Below are positions 38,111-51,900 of a stretch of 64,000 nt of DNA, piece by piece. The notes under the pieces are model-generated. The model worked only from the letters and a program-made list of their open reading frames with translations, was not told the origin of the DNA and searched no databases. Numbering within the stretch: the first letter of the stretch is position 1; every line of letters starts with the position of its first letter. Position numbers and translations under genes: made by a program. The DNA comes from Lingula anatina (taxonomy: Eukaryota; Brachiopoda; Lingulata; Lingulida; Lingulidae): assembly GCF_001039355.2 (NCBI RefSeq), contig NW_019773748.1:599466-663465 (forward strand), read 5' to 3'.

Positions 38111-40351
38111 TTTATTGATATAACATGGATGTGAATATTTACATTAAATGTATAAAAATAGTCTAAAACACTATAAACTATGATATAAACTTGAACTAAA
38201 ACAATGGCAAACCTGGATGTTAACTGATTTGTTAACGGTAAAACTTTTCTCTTATTTACAAAACGAACTATTTTGGTTCTAATAGGTAGCCTATTTGATA
38301 CACTTTATTGTTAGTATATATTATAGTTCAGCGACACTGTAATATATGATCAAGTTCTATCTAAAACATAATATATGCTGTAACAATAGCACTGGCAACG
38401 TATCTCTTACACAATAAGAAATATGACACCATTGACCTAAAGGCATTAACTGTTATAGAATGCATAAATATCATTACACTTTTGGTATAAGATGAAAATG
38501 GCTAAAAGTAAACAACGATCATTTCAGTTATACCAATAAAAGAAATAAAAATTAATTGGCAATAAAAATGTCAAAATGTAATCATTCGAGATCTTTTTTC
38601 AGATAATGTTGGTTATACTAATTTGTATATACTTGCATTCTAAAAAAATGAGTATTCTTCATATACAAAAGAGTGCATATGCGCTTAAATAAGAAATACC
38701 GTTGTACTTAGTATATCATTATCAAAATCCATTAAAAATTGTCAATACATTTGTCATTAAATCATGACATACGATATGGTTGTAAAACTTGTAAACGTAC
38801 AAAAGGCTTCACGCCAATTTTCTGGTATATCATTATAAAACATTATAAATATTAAATATATTAAACCATACGTTGCAATATCGATTAACCCTGTAAACCT
38901 TGACTCATAAAACAATTTGAGCCCTGATTCACACATATTGTATAAAAGAGATAATTGACTTGTAAAACACTTTTTGAAAATGGTTTCTTTCCTCAGTTGT
39001 AAAAACTGATGTATGTATAAAGTCATTAACAAACTACAAAAATCGAGATCTTCTGTTCATAACAAAAGTGAAATGTTTCACAGCCAGAAACCGAAACAAA
39101 ATCCCCCTTGTTAAGGGTCATTTTAAGGCTATGACCAGGTCAGTTTCTATAGTTTTCTATAAGTGGAGAGGAGACAGGTGAAACTTTTCCAAAACTGCGT
39201 GTCTCTTTGGTCAGTTGGCTACGGGGTATATCTTTACAGACACAAAGGTAAGAAAAACTTATATTCCTGGTGTTTGAAAATGGAACGCCTAAATAAAATG
39301 CGTTTCATATAAATAACCAGAGCACCCTAGGGCAACGACAAAGTCACGTTTAATTAAACTGAAAGGGAAATCCAGCACATAATTTGAATTTTCTGTCTCC
39401 TCCCCTTACCGCGCCAAATCCCGCCTTTTCCTCTGTATTGCCAAGCAGGTGACCCGGCAAATATCAAGTGACATGGCCACCATCTGCCGTTATTTTAACT
39501 CGCGAGACGATGCACTGTCAACAGAAACTGTACTTTAACAGGTGTCGGCGGGTTAAGTAGACAGCATTTGGTGGCATAATTACTATGCAAACATAATCTT
39601 AAGTTGAAATTAAAAATACTTTCAACTAAAAATTTCTTAACAAAATGAATGTTGATCACGATTGACTTCATTTTCCATCTTACATGGAGACCTTAAAGTT
39701 GCACATGATGGTTATTTCGATTTCGGACTTAGCAAAACACTCAACAGGTCTTGTAACGGACCACTGAAAATTCTAATTCATATTGTGAATAATGAGATCA
39801 CTTCCTATGGAGCACTGAACATATCATAACATATCATACCATCATTCTTTGTCCACAGATAACCAGCTAAAATAAATTTTATCATCGCACTTTTATCCGT
39901 TATACACAAAAAAGGAAAAAAATACATATCAACGTATCCCGACAGATACGATAATCAATGTTTAAGTCAGGTTGGAAGCTTATCTATGTTATCTGCTGGG
40001 GATCTGCATAAAAATATACACGCAGGGCCAAGCGATTTAAGTACAAAATTCTGCTTCAACAAGGGATTACATCATGATTCAACATGGTACGTTACGGGAA
40101 GACATTGTTGCTGAGAGCCACGGGTTAAATAACCGTGTCACAAAAACCGACTTGTCATCTTTCTCATAGGACAGGTGAAACCCAGTAACGGGACCGTGCC
40201 GCAATCACCCTCATGTCACCTCCAGGCTTGGGAAAAATTGGTTCAACATATCAGTCGTGGGGATGATGGTGACGGCTATTTGTGCCGCCGCTGGTGTTGT
40301 ATCTGTCTGTCTGGATTTTCTCTCAATATGACCACCAAATCTGTGCAATAA
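38111..40351 (-). other. Putative 3' untranslated exon of the achaete-scute gene
   Basis: A splice acceptor (TCTTTGCAG, minus strand) is followed by exon sequence from 40351 downward. The matching donor lies one base after the stop codon of the bHLH gene (41850). The minus-strand AATAAA at 38116-38111 could end the transcript, giving a 3' UTR of about 2.2 kb; another signal lies near 38304. The region has no convincing coding frame, which fits a UTR. Exon end is inferred. Confidence 0.45.
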
Positions 40352-41850
40352 CTGCAAAGATACAAAAAAATTCAATACAATTTAATGATTTGTGATTTCA
40401 TCGAGACTTTCAATGTTTTACCTTACGATTAGCCTTTCTGTAACGATGTCTTTAACATTTTTAAAAAATGAAAATTATAGATTAAAGGGCAGTTAAACAC
40501 CTGCAATAAATAATTCTACTGACTTTATTTATCGACGTAGAAAAACATCAAACAATTTCAACGGTTGCCTGCATAAGCCCATTTTGTGTGAAACTTAATC
40601 AGCGGCACGGGCTGAAACCTTTTTATGTCCACAGAGGCGCGCGCCAAAATTGTCTGTGACGGTGAAATATTACACTACCTGCGCGTAACGTGCTTTTTAA
40701 AGAAGTCAGATTTCTTTAACAATTACTAAAATGTGGCAAGTAGACTGTGGGACAATGAAAGTTGTGCAGAAAGACAACTACCGCCAAGATATCTGGCGCC
40801 GGTTTTCCAAATAAGGGTATGAACACAAATTATTCGGGATACTTAATTGCATCGCTATGACAACGAGGCAGGTGAAACTTGTGCAAGGTAATTACGATTT
40901 CCCCTGTTGGAGGAGGGAATTTACATACGTGCATTAATTGGCTGAAACCAACGTGATATCGGCGCAAGGAGAAGATGCTTCTTCTCAGATAGCACGGGGA
41001 AACGAATGCTCAAGGGTGTCTGACAAAATAACAATTACGCATCCCAATGCATTTTCATATTACGTTCTTGTACTTGATATAAAATACATTGCCGGATTAT
41101 AAAAAAATGAGGCATTTCTAAAATCGATTTTTTTACCCGAGTAATATTTTGAGACAGATAATGGAAAAGTAGGCTACAAAAGAAATGTATTCGCGCTCAC
41201 GTTTGATGGGCTTTGCGCGTGCCGTTAGGACAAGCTTTTCAACTTGCCATTCTAAAAGAAAAATAAAAAACGATTTAGACAAGAGGCTACTAAAGAGTGA
41301 AAGCCTTAGAGACCGTCATATTAAAATCCCAACTTTCAAAAATGTCGATTTAAATTAATTTTTATGGTAATTTGAAATGCAAAATAAAAAAAGTTTTGTT
41401 ACAAAAGAATAAAGCACATTTTTTTCTACATAAACGACTACCGCAAGAATTATCAATATATTATCATTAAAGTGAACAGAATGCTGCATTGTAAACAAAC
41501 ATTTTTTGTTTGTTTCTATTTAATTTGAATTTATAAAGTTGTGTAATCCATACCTCTGAAGCTAGCGAGCTTTTGCATTAGAATGATTATCATGACAATT
41601 TTATGTTTAACGAAGAAGCGGAGCACTGGTTATATCATTAATAAAAACACATATTCATGAGGGTCGTCACTATATACATGTACGTTCAAAAATTAATATC
41701 ATGCACATTAAAAACTACTGATCACCATCAAAATTCAAATCAAAATTAAATATGAATAAATATCTGAAAAACTTAGCCATTGGTTTTAACGATTATCGCG
41801 GATACAAACTATTACATCCAAAGACTTAAAAGAAAATATAAATTTGTACC

Positions 41851-42636
41851 TTAAAACAAGTTAGCAAAATCCACCAAATCCGTTTCATCCATGTTCATCA
41901 AATCCTCAGCAGACGAATCTGAAACTTGGCTGCTGTAGTCGGACGACAGGACAGATGATATGGAATTTGCGGGTGAGTTCGGCGTGGCTGGCACGTTTTC
42001 TTGTTGATAGCCCTCGGGAGATGTGCAAGTGTAATACATTGGCGGCATAAGACCAGGTGTTCGTGCTTGATTGGGGGTCGTCACTGGATTTTGCAAATTC
42101 TGAGGAAAGAAACTCTGTTCCTCTACGTGTGAGGAGCCCATTGAGGGATGGACTTGTATCTTGGCAGAATAATTCATACTGGACGGCACCCCAGACGACA
42201 AATCCGTTTGTACTTGTCCACTGAGAAAATTGTTGCCCGTTTCAGTTAGCAGATCTTCCATATATCTGATGTAATCTATGGCTCTTTTCAGTGTTTCAAC
42301 CTTGCTCATCTTTTTGTTGTTTTGTCCATTTGGCAGATGTGATCGCAACACAGTGAATGTCTTGTTTATGTGTTTTACGCGATTTCGTTCGCGTTCGTTC
42401 CTTCTCATAACGGACCCTGTTTGCGTTTTTACGCCAGTAATTTTGTTCATATCTGAGCGCCTTTTGCAGCGTAAAGGTTCTGAATCCGGGTCCAGGTTTT
42501 CATTGCATGATTTTGTAGTGGGCACTACCATAGCTCCACTTTCGTTGGATTGGTACGGACTTCTTATAATTATGAAACCCTGTGAGAAAACCGGCGACGA
42601 GTTTCCGCACGACATTGTCTCTAAATTCTTGTGCAT
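41851..42636 (-). CDS. ASCL1: Achaete-scute family bHLH transcription factor
   Basis: A single coding exon of 261 residues. The bHLH domain is at about 77-130: basic region RRNERERNRVKHINK, helix 1, a loop with LPNGQNNKKMSK, and helix 2 VETLKRAIDYIRYMEDLL. The NERERNRVK basic region, the PNG..NKKMSKVETL loop and the YIR helix are diagnostic of achaete-scute proteins rather than atonal or twist types. The C-terminus ends DETDLVDFANLF, matching the acidic-hydrophobic DFxNxF tail of ASCL1. Such factors pair with E-proteins on E-boxes and drive neural fate. Ser-rich regions lie between the domain and the tail. A TATA-like motif is about 50 bases upstream. An intron begins one base after the stop. 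Symbol is by family; ASCL1-type rather than a proven ortholog. Confidence 0.9.
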   Translation of the reverse strand: MHKNLETMSCGNSSPVFSQGFIIIRSPYQSNESGAMVVPTTKSCNENLDPDSEPLRCKRRSDMNKITGVKTQTGSVMRRNERERNRVKHINKTFTVLRSHLPNGQNNKKMSKVETLKRAIDYIRYMEDLLTETGNNFLSGQVQTDLSSGVPSSMNYSAKIQVHPSMGSSHVEEQSFFPQNLQNPVTTPNQARTPGLMPPMYYTCTSPEGYQQENVPATPNSPANSISSVLSSDYSSQVSDSSAEDLMNMDETDLVDFANLF

Positions 42637-42685
42637 ACTAGCGCTGCGCGTGCGAGTCGTGTGCCAGTTTATCCCGACAACCTCT

Positions 42686-42696
42686 CCTTATAAAGG
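42686..42696 (-). promoter_or_regulatory. TATA-like box of the achaete-scute gene
   Basis: CCTTTATAAGG on the minus strand, 50-60 bases before the ATG. A start site 25-30 bases downstream would leave a short leader of some 25 bases. The motif also approaches a CArG box (one extra A/T). An E-box CACCTG lies at 42781-42786 and a CAGCTG at 44366-44371; both are candidate bHLH sites and unproven. Confidence 0.45.
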
Positions 42697-42699
42697 AGG

Positions 42700-45540
42700 G
42701 AGCATGCGCGCGCGCCTTTTGAAGTAGTTTGTTCTGATGTTCTAATAGTGTCTGTGTGGATGAGTGATTCTGAATGCCGTCACCTGCCAGTAGTAGTTCG
42801 TGCTGTACTTAATCACCGACCGCAATGCAGGATGACGCTCCGCCCCGACTTCATCTACCTGTCACTGTGGTGTCAAAGACGTGCGCGCGGCGCGTGCCCG
42901 GATTCGTCAGTCTCACCAAGGATGATCATTATCTTCCCCGTGGCCCCTAACCCTTTGCCCTACCCCAATTATATGCAGGGGGAGATAAAGCACACGCTGG
43001 ACTCATCTGTAATCGCTAGTGCTGCTACATGATTAAGCTACAACGTGTCTCATTACGCCCTCCAGCCAAGCATCAATCTCACAGAAAATCCTTTCTATCT
43101 TCGGTCAAACGTGGAAAAGCATAATAAAATTTAACCATACTCGTTTGCTCCCCGCTATCCAATACAAGTCGAATTAAGGGAGGTTTAAATCAACGGTTTA
43201 AAGCAAAAGGGACTTTTTATGTCCAAAAAAAAAAAAAAAAAATGAAAAAAAATTGGTTGATAAATTTACTGCACTAATTTTGTAACAGAGTACTAGCGGA
43301 ACCTGTGGTCAGAGTGTAAAACAATGATATGGTTTGGATTTAGTGATTCAATGAATGCAAAAGGTGAAGTTAGCATTGGTTATTAGTTTTATAAGTACAT
43401 AAAAAAACTTATTGTGGAAAACTCAGTGCCACTTATCGCCTCCCATGCCTTTAACCATCGTCACAGATTCAGACCCGCTTAGCAAGCTCTAAAGAAAAGA
43501 ATATGTGTCAAAACATTTTCTTCAATTTGCACAAGCGACGAGGCATGACTTGTGGTTTCGCTTCAAAGCAAGTCGAACCTGTATCATCGCAAATCGCTCA
43601 GTTTTTTTTTTTTTTTTTTTTTTACGCGCACAGGCGTCAGTTGTTCGGTCTGCCCGGTCACGATTTATGGACCTTGAACAGAGGCAATCGTCTCCATCAC
43701 GGCACTATGTACACGCGCTTCACAAGGCCAAGAACGGCACATCTGCAAGTTGACCACAGCCGTCACCAATTTCTCTTACTTATCTTTTATTTATTTCAGA
43801 AAGTGTCTAACGACCGTATAAAGAAGAATATGACCTTCTAGTCTTTAAATAATAATTTCTAGTCTTAATCGTTGGCTATCAAATTGCTCCGGCGTAACAT
43901 GAAAATTTGATAACCCACTGAAATATGATATGTTGAAAACGAGCTTCGTTAAGTAAGGGAGAACAACAACAAAAACAAGTATAACAAAGATTAAACTACT
44001 TTAAGCCCCTGGGCTAAATCGCTCACACACGCGCATGCAAGCTAACGCACCTAAGTGCTTATTGCATTCGAAACACAAGTTTCGTGACGACATTCTTGAC
44101 ACTCATTTGATATGACGTAACACAGATCGATAATGAGTTACCAAAGTCTAAGAAATACAAATGTAAAAGAAGGAAACATGTAACATTTCGAGCACCTAGC
44201 CTGATTTTGAGATGTCACATACTCAGCGTGAAAGTCTCAAGCACCTGTTTTGTAGAACTCAGTAATGATAACCACCGTGTGAAACCCAGAGTGTGTCAGA
44301 AACAGTTGAAGAGGTGAGCACTGCTAATATTGAGATGCTCACCACTAGATGAGGTCCACTTAAAACAGCTGATGAGCACTTGAATTCTTGTGGAAAATTA
44401 GCCACGAAAATTTGTAAGACGCTGGATTACATCTGCGTTTTAGACGACGTTCGTGGGGTTCATCAATTTGCAAGTTGATGAAAAAACCTACAGACGATAG
44501 TTACATAATCATTCTCACAAGTCTTATTATTCTGATAGAGATATCAAAGTTAGCATCAACAAATGTTTTAAATGTTATAATGTATAATCGAAATAAAATA
44601 TAAAGATTTATAAAGAATGATAAATATGATGAATAACGATTTATGAAATATAAAGTTTTTGGTCAAGGACAGAACAAGAACATAACAGCTTCAGAATCTC
44701 TTTAAAATCAGCTAAAAACTAAAAAGCAGAACAGATACGCATGTAGACTTGCTTACGTGGACGGTACCATACGTGTCAATTTAGCGTTGTCTAGATGGCC
44801 CATCTGCCCGGATACTTCAGTTACCTTGGCCTGTAATATACCCCTACAAAACACAGACATACGCTGCTGAAGTGACGCTTCTTTTACTATGCGCTTTTGT
44901 CATGGTCAGAGTACCTGTGCTAGACGAACACGAAAAAAGAAACAAAAGTAAACAGTAAACAGGCAAACAAACAAAGAACGAGGTAAAAATACAAATCAAC
45001 TGACAAGCTAAGACGATAACAAACACTTAAAAGGGTAGAAAGAAATTCATAAAAGAAAATGGCGTGAAGGTGGGCCGATATATCCAATATCATAAAAAGA
45101 ATCTTTTAAACAAGCTTATTCGACAATTGAAGTTCAACGCACCTAAGCTTTCTACAACTTTCACAGAATTTCGCAAATATAACGCTACTGTGTGTATTTT
45201 TGGCACAAAGGAATTCTCTGTTTTCACAAAGTGAGGGCAATTTTCGACACGATTCGCATCTTCCTTTGTCCGCTGAATGCGGGAAAAAATAACCGGCACA
45301 TATGACATGCCGCGAAACTAAGGAGAAGTGAGGACAGCAGGTGTTCTCCCTAAAATATACTATGGACAGTGTATTAAGCGTGCCATCTTCCTCAATGGGT
45401 TGCTATTAATATCAAGCATAGGTATTACCTGCCAAATTCAAAGTATTATCTTAAGTCACTGATCGTTTTAAAGGCGTCAATATTCATCTATTAAAGCTCA
45501 AGGGGAAATAAAATCAACATGTACAGCTAAGTTAACGCAC

Positions 45541-45583
<43 letters not shown>

Positions 45584-48500
45584 AAGTAATGAAACTAACT
45601 ATTCAGTAAAATTGCAAAACATTTTCCAAATTAAAATAATTTTAAAGCAACCAGACTCATGGTTAATTTAACATGTCTAATATTTCATGCCATGGCCCAA
45701 TGTAACTTTGCTCTTTAATACTACTTAAGGGTTATTCCTCTGTAACATTAGGTTCAGTTTTTGTTGTTTTTTTAAAGATCTTTGTATCGCTCACACCAAA
45801 ACTCTCAAGCGTTTTTGTTTAACTAACACCACTCTGTTACGTTCCTTGAAAATTTCAACAGATTTGCGTACCTCAAATGTTACCATCTTGATATTATAAC
45901 AGGGGTTATTTAAGACGTTGTTCTTGATTAAAGGCTTCTTCCCGCCTGAACATTCCTGCCACACCCTCTAAGATCTTAAATCTATATCATACACCTACTG
46001 TGTTCTTACTGCAACTGGAAAAAGAAAGTAAAAGGAATTAAATCCTCGTAAGAAGTAATTTCCAAGTGATATCGCGGCGCAATTTGAGCTTTGGGTTCCA
46101 TCACATCATTTTCCCTTTAGACAGAATCATGTTAGCGGAGACACCGCAGACTACCTTTGAATGATGTAAGCTGGTCTAAAATTGCTTTAAAGTACCTCAT
46201 TATGGGCAATAATGTGATTTATATCGTGCGTAATAATGTTATTGACTCGTGTTACTGGTAGGTGATGGCGCAGGTCGTGTTAGGATTAATAGCTAGCGGG
46301 AAATAACATGATTGTGGCCAAGAGACCGTAATTATGAAACTAATTTGCCACGACGATATGAAATTTAGTTGAAATTATACAGGAATGTTTCGGATTTTTG
46401 TCTTAATCATGTGAAAGGACTAACCGCCGTACCCTACTCCCTCCCAAAATGCAATACCGGAAATTAAGTTGCCTTCAAGTTACCCCACTTCCTGCCTGTC
46501 CTTGGCTTCAGGTGGGCTATGGTTGTTTATCTGAAGCATTACCACCCCCTCATATCCCAAAGTTATTTTGCTTTTTTGGCAGACAGGTACAAGCCCAATG
46601 TCACAACTAACATCCATCTTTCACAAAATAGTTTTTTATCATCACACCAGGCTAAATTATCCTCAGGGCTGGACATGTATAAATAAAATTATTGGTCAAA
46701 TTCAATTTTTTTAGATCGATCTTTATTTTTTGCAGGTGACCTGTTGACTCCAACGCTGTTATAATTTAATACGAATGATAAAGCCTTAAGGTTAGGCCTA
46801 CTCAGAGAAACAATTTAGAAATTACGTGCTACAAGCACAATGCGAAGAGAGCGGATGGTGCAAAAACTCAGCCTTTGGCATTCAATTAATGAAGTTCTTT
46901 TTTGATTAGTCTGATTATAGCAGTAATGATTTAGATATGACACGTCCCTCTGTTGAATGTTTTATGTTCGCCAGCGGTATTATATTTGAAGGTGTCATTG
47001 TTAAATTGGCTTTCTAATCGAAGTAAATTAACCGTTATTTAAAAAAAAATTATTTCAAACTCTGATTCAAGCAGTTTTTATTCAGAGGATAATAGATTTT
47101 TTAATTTATTTATAAAATATGAAGAGGATAAATTTGAAAGTTTAACTGAATCACTTTCATAGTATGTTTAACTATTTGGATCTCCGATTCGCCCATGAAA
47201 AGTTACTAAATTCAGTTACTAAATTCAGTCCTGCACAGGACTCGTGGATTAAAGATAAGGAGTCAGAACCCAGTAAGAGACCTGTGACAAGCCATTTTAT
47301 CCTCAGTGTCTCTCTTCACCAAGGTACTACAAAAATAGTACCGGCGCGGGGGGAGTGGAATCTCAATGGGGGATAAAACCAGGTACATGTAGTTGAGCGC
47401 CTCATTGTACCTGTACGTCTATAGGTAGCAGACTTTACTCTTGGTTAGTTAATCAGTCTGGGCTATGAAGACCCACCACTAACTACATAGTAAAAAAAAC
47501 TATAGGGTAATTCAGAGCAGAGAGCAGATAGAGGTTACCTGTTCTGTGTATATAACCGATTTAAACAACAAACGTTGACATCAGGTAAGCTTCCAATTGC
47601 AAGTAAAAATGCAGGCGGTCTCCAGTCGAAGCTAAATGGGCAACAGATCTGTGTAGGCTACCAGCAGGGGACTTGGTAGATCGCGTCGCATCTTAACTCT
47701 TAAATTATGTATCGCCGCCATATACAAAGCAAAGCACAATTAAGAATACCGTTCTCTCTCTTCATTGTGATCAGTAATTGTAGGCCCCTATATATTATAT
47801 AAAACGTACCCATCAGCAGTCAATTTCAGATCTCACCGTGTGATTTTTGAATAATTGATTTTTGCTTCAATTTAGCTCGCTGGCTCTTTTAACAAATTGC
47901 TATGCAACAGCGCAGCAATCTTTTTGCGCGGACTTTCTGTCCGACAAGAAAGCATAAACACATTTTTACTGAAAAAAAGTCGACGGTCTTACTTCAGGGG
48001 GCAGACAGTTTTCCAGCTGCTATAATAACGCCTTTATTTTTTGTCAGTTCGTCTATGCGGATACAGACGAGAGAAAAAGGGCGATATTTCTTGTTTTTTA
48101 ATTTGTCTTAACTGAATTTAGGATCCACTCATTATACAGGACTTAATGAACTGCAATCTGATCACGCAATTGAACGAGTTCAAAACACACAATTTAATGA
48201 GTTAAAAACAAGACCCGTGTTTCGACTGTGAACACATGGCAATTATGGGAAAATATCCACTCCAGTAACGAATCATAATAAAAAAAATAATTAAAAAAAA
48301 TATATATATTTTTTTTTAAAAACAGCCGCCCCACTCTACAACGACTCCCGCAAGTGCTGCCAGATTACCATGTTCATCCGTCTGATAGCTCTTAGCTTAA
48401 AACTGAGAGGTAGGCCTATCAAGGTTTCAATGGGATTAATGTATTGGGAGTTGAAAGCGTCTTACTTCTGGAGTTAAGCCTTAATTGAGATGTTAGCTGT

Positions 48501-48988
48501 GAAACAAATATATGATATCAATATTGCAAGCACAGGTGAAGTCTGAGCAAGTTTTGGGTCACCAACATGCATCATTTTCTCTCTTGAGTACGAGTGAATG
48601 TGTGGTGCATTTTGACGATATAACCGAATAATTAAACGTCATGATCAAATAGCCTTTATAAGTGGATGTTTATAACGTTATATGGATTTCTCTTGAAAAT
48701 GGTCAAAAATAGACCTAATCATGAATGCATCTGGGAGATGATCAAATTATTTTTATACTATATACCAAGCCTTACCCGTTGAAAATGTAGGCCTACTCTC
48801 GTCAACTTTGTCCCAATATTTGTTTCTCTTAAACTTAATTTGTTGCCAAAAAAAGCAAGCTGGGGTATGCTGCAACAACATGCATTTGACGCCTACGTAA
48901 CGCCCTCTGCTGTCGATTCGTGTTTTAACAAACCCGTGCAGTGCTACCACCTATAGGTTAAAGCTCTAGAAACATACGGGAAGTTGTA
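42700..48988. other. 6.3 kb gene-poor region upstream of the achaete-scute gene
   Basis: No supported coding or RNA gene. It includes a poly-T tract at 43602-43623, a (GA)n microsatellite at 45543-45581 and AT-rich stretches near 48280-48320. Long gene-free flanks are usual around developmental regulators, so enhancers are likely here, but I can point to none by sequence alone. Confidence 0.5.
45543..45581. repeat. (GA)n microsatellite
   Basis: Uninterrupted GA dinucleotide run of about 19 units. Confidence 0.95.
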
Positions 48989-51900
48989 ATGGCGGCGTCC
49001 AGTAACAACGAAGCCGGGTCCTTGCCCTGCGATGATTTTTTACAGTTTCAGGTAAATTAAACTTTCATTATTCATAGGAAGTGTTGCTCAGAAAGAGAAG
49101 ATTTATGTTTATAGTTCACAAGTTGTTTGTCACTGAACAGCGTTGGGACGAGGCTTGTGACCTGAGTCGTAAGTCGCACGTGTGTGCTAGTGGCTTCTTA
49201 AAGTTGAACTGTTCCAAGGTCAAAGTTATATAAAATAAAATTTCAGAATATGGATAGATGTAGTTTTTATCTGATATTCTTGCGTTACCTGCATTAACAC
49301 TATCAACATACGTTGTAGTAACTAAGGTTTTGCGTGTAAATGTAACAACGAGTCTTTTTTATTGCGTAACTAGCTTTAAGTTAATGGCTTAGGTAACTTA
49401 AGTCGCAACTTAAGTCATTTTTCAGATATGAAGGTCTTATTTCTAAAGCTTCATATCTTCGTAATAACTTCAGAACTACAAAATTCAAGTGGCCCAATTT
49501 TGGGTACTTTTGTAGTATACCCCCCACCCTGTAACTTTCTGTAACTTTCACTTTTCAACCAGTTTTTTACATTGTCTTGTTCATCTATGTCAAAGCTGTT
49601 GAAATAAAATGCTTTTGTAATTACCTGTGGTCTTTTTATTAGTTTTAATCATGTTTAATCCAGCCCATTGAAATACAATTGTGAAAATCTACAATGCACC
49701 CGCAGTCAAACTTGCCGAGTCTTCGTTGGCTAACTCTAAGGTAATTTTATGTGACGATATGATTGATACATTGTATACTTGGACTTCCTTTGTGAAATTA
49801 TTATGAGCTGCTTGTTCTTGACATAGATCAACAAGAAAATGCAAAAAAAAAATGTTTGAAAAGTGAAAGTTACAGAAAGTTACAGGGTGGGGGGGTATAC
49901 TACAAAAGTACCCAATTTTGATAGGTATATCAGAAAATTTTTCAAACTGATCAGAAAATTAAAATACTTATATCTTCTGAAAGGTAATGCAAAAATCAGA
50001 TGAATTCTTTTGGAATTTTTAAAATATTCGTACAAGCAACAAAGATATTGAAGTTTTTTAACTGCAAAATTTCACCAAAACTTTTCAACTAAAGACCCGT
50101 GACCACTGACCAGCAGTGATCACTCAGCTGTAGCTGCAGCTCAAATTGCTTGTGACCAGTTAGGGCAATTAGGGCTCAATGTTAATCTAATGACCTGAAA
50201 ACAAACCCAAATTGGCGACTGCACAAGCACATGGCTGGGATGGCTTCCTTGCAGATCATGTACTGTAAATATTGCGCATCAAATAAACTATACTTCGCAT
50301 GGTTCAATTTTCATAATTTTTCGGCATAATATTGCAAATTTCATGAACTTTACACATAATAAATTACAAAAACTTCCATGCAGTACTTATCTAAAATTTT
50401 TAACATTTTGTCGAGGCAAAACTTAAAAACGTCCTTAAATCAAAGTTCTCTAAGACTGCAACACGGAAAATCACGTGACCGGAATTAACTCTTTGATTTA
50501 CAGCTTATCTAGTAAATGGCTTGTACTGTATTTGTTTATTTACATGGCGCTAAAAGAGAGATTAAAAAAAAAAGGATGTCATCTAGGCGAGCTGTTAGCA
50601 GGCCAGTCTCAGTTTTGCACTTCACTGCCCCTGGATAGTTACTACTGTGACGCCCCTAGCTAATTGTGATATACCTAATTTTGATATCCTGGAAACACAT
50701 TTGTTAATGCATAAATCATAGAATATAAGATGCAGTGTAAACTGTTACGTTCTTATTCATTCTTCAACCAAACTTTCATGTAATTCGGGTGTCTATTGAA
50801 ATGAAAAATGAAAATTAAAACTCCTTTTTAGATATGTCCACTAGACAATTACCCATACAATTGCCAAGTTGCAACATTTTATTGAAAAAAAGAGATAACA
50901 TGGAGAAAATTAAATGTTAAAGCAAATTTTTGAAACTTAATGTGAAATTTTACTTTGAACAATTGTTAAATCCATCATGGCTTTCAATGCATTTAACTGT
51001 TTTACTGGCTGGGTCAGGTTCAGGGTTAGGTGATTGAAAAGTTATAAATAAGGTTTTAAAAGGATTATTCATTATCATAATTGAGTGGTACCTACTTAAT
51101 GCAACTAGTGAAAAGTATTTGTCACTCTTTGTACTGTATAGCTGTAGAATGAAAACAAATATGTCCAGCCAACTTCTTTCTCTTTCAGGATACCTTGAAA
51201 CAGTGGAGAAATTTAGATGATCGCATCATCAGTGCGTTGAACAAAATCATTCCTACACAGTCTTTTTCTGGCCAAGTCGATGCAAATAGCCAGTGTAAAA
51301 AGCTTTATGATGAGGTATGAAATTTTGAAAATTGTAGCTAATTAAAATCGTACAAGGTTAATGTTTCCAGGGTTTCCCTGCTTGTTAATTACCTGTATGA
51401 GCATGAGGATACCACCATTTTGAGACAGTATGCAGTCAAGTTGGTGGGCTTATATTATCCATGGACACAAGTAAATATTAACTGTATAAAAAATCTTGAA
51501 AACTCAAGATGACTGAAGACTCAAGATTTTTTCTCTTCATTTTCAACCAGAAAGTAAAATTCATGCCTCATTATAGTGTAGTAGCTTTTAAGTTTTCAAT
51601 GCATGGATAAAGAGTTACGTTTGGCTTGGAGAGTACATAATGGAGATAAAAATGTACAGAATGACTTATTATTTAGTCTCTAAGTCAAAAACTCATCATA
51701 TACTCTTGAGCATGAAAAACCTTTTTCATATTTCAATTTTGAAATTTTGCCTGGATTCATGATTTTCTTTCATCTTTTAGTTGATTGAGGGGCATGAGAT
51801 GAGGAATAAGGCCATCTTATACTGTCTGGAAAAGGGATCAAAAGTGATAGATGAGCTCAGACAACAACGTGCCAACAACAAGGACAACTTAGACTTACTG

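Noticed and set aside
42278-42727. 149-codon plus frame
   Set aside because: Antisense shadow of the achaete-scute bHLH exon.
43503-43841. Plus frames across a poly-T run
   Set aside because: Two overlapping frames are bridged only by a run of Phe codons from poly-T; no coding signal outside it.
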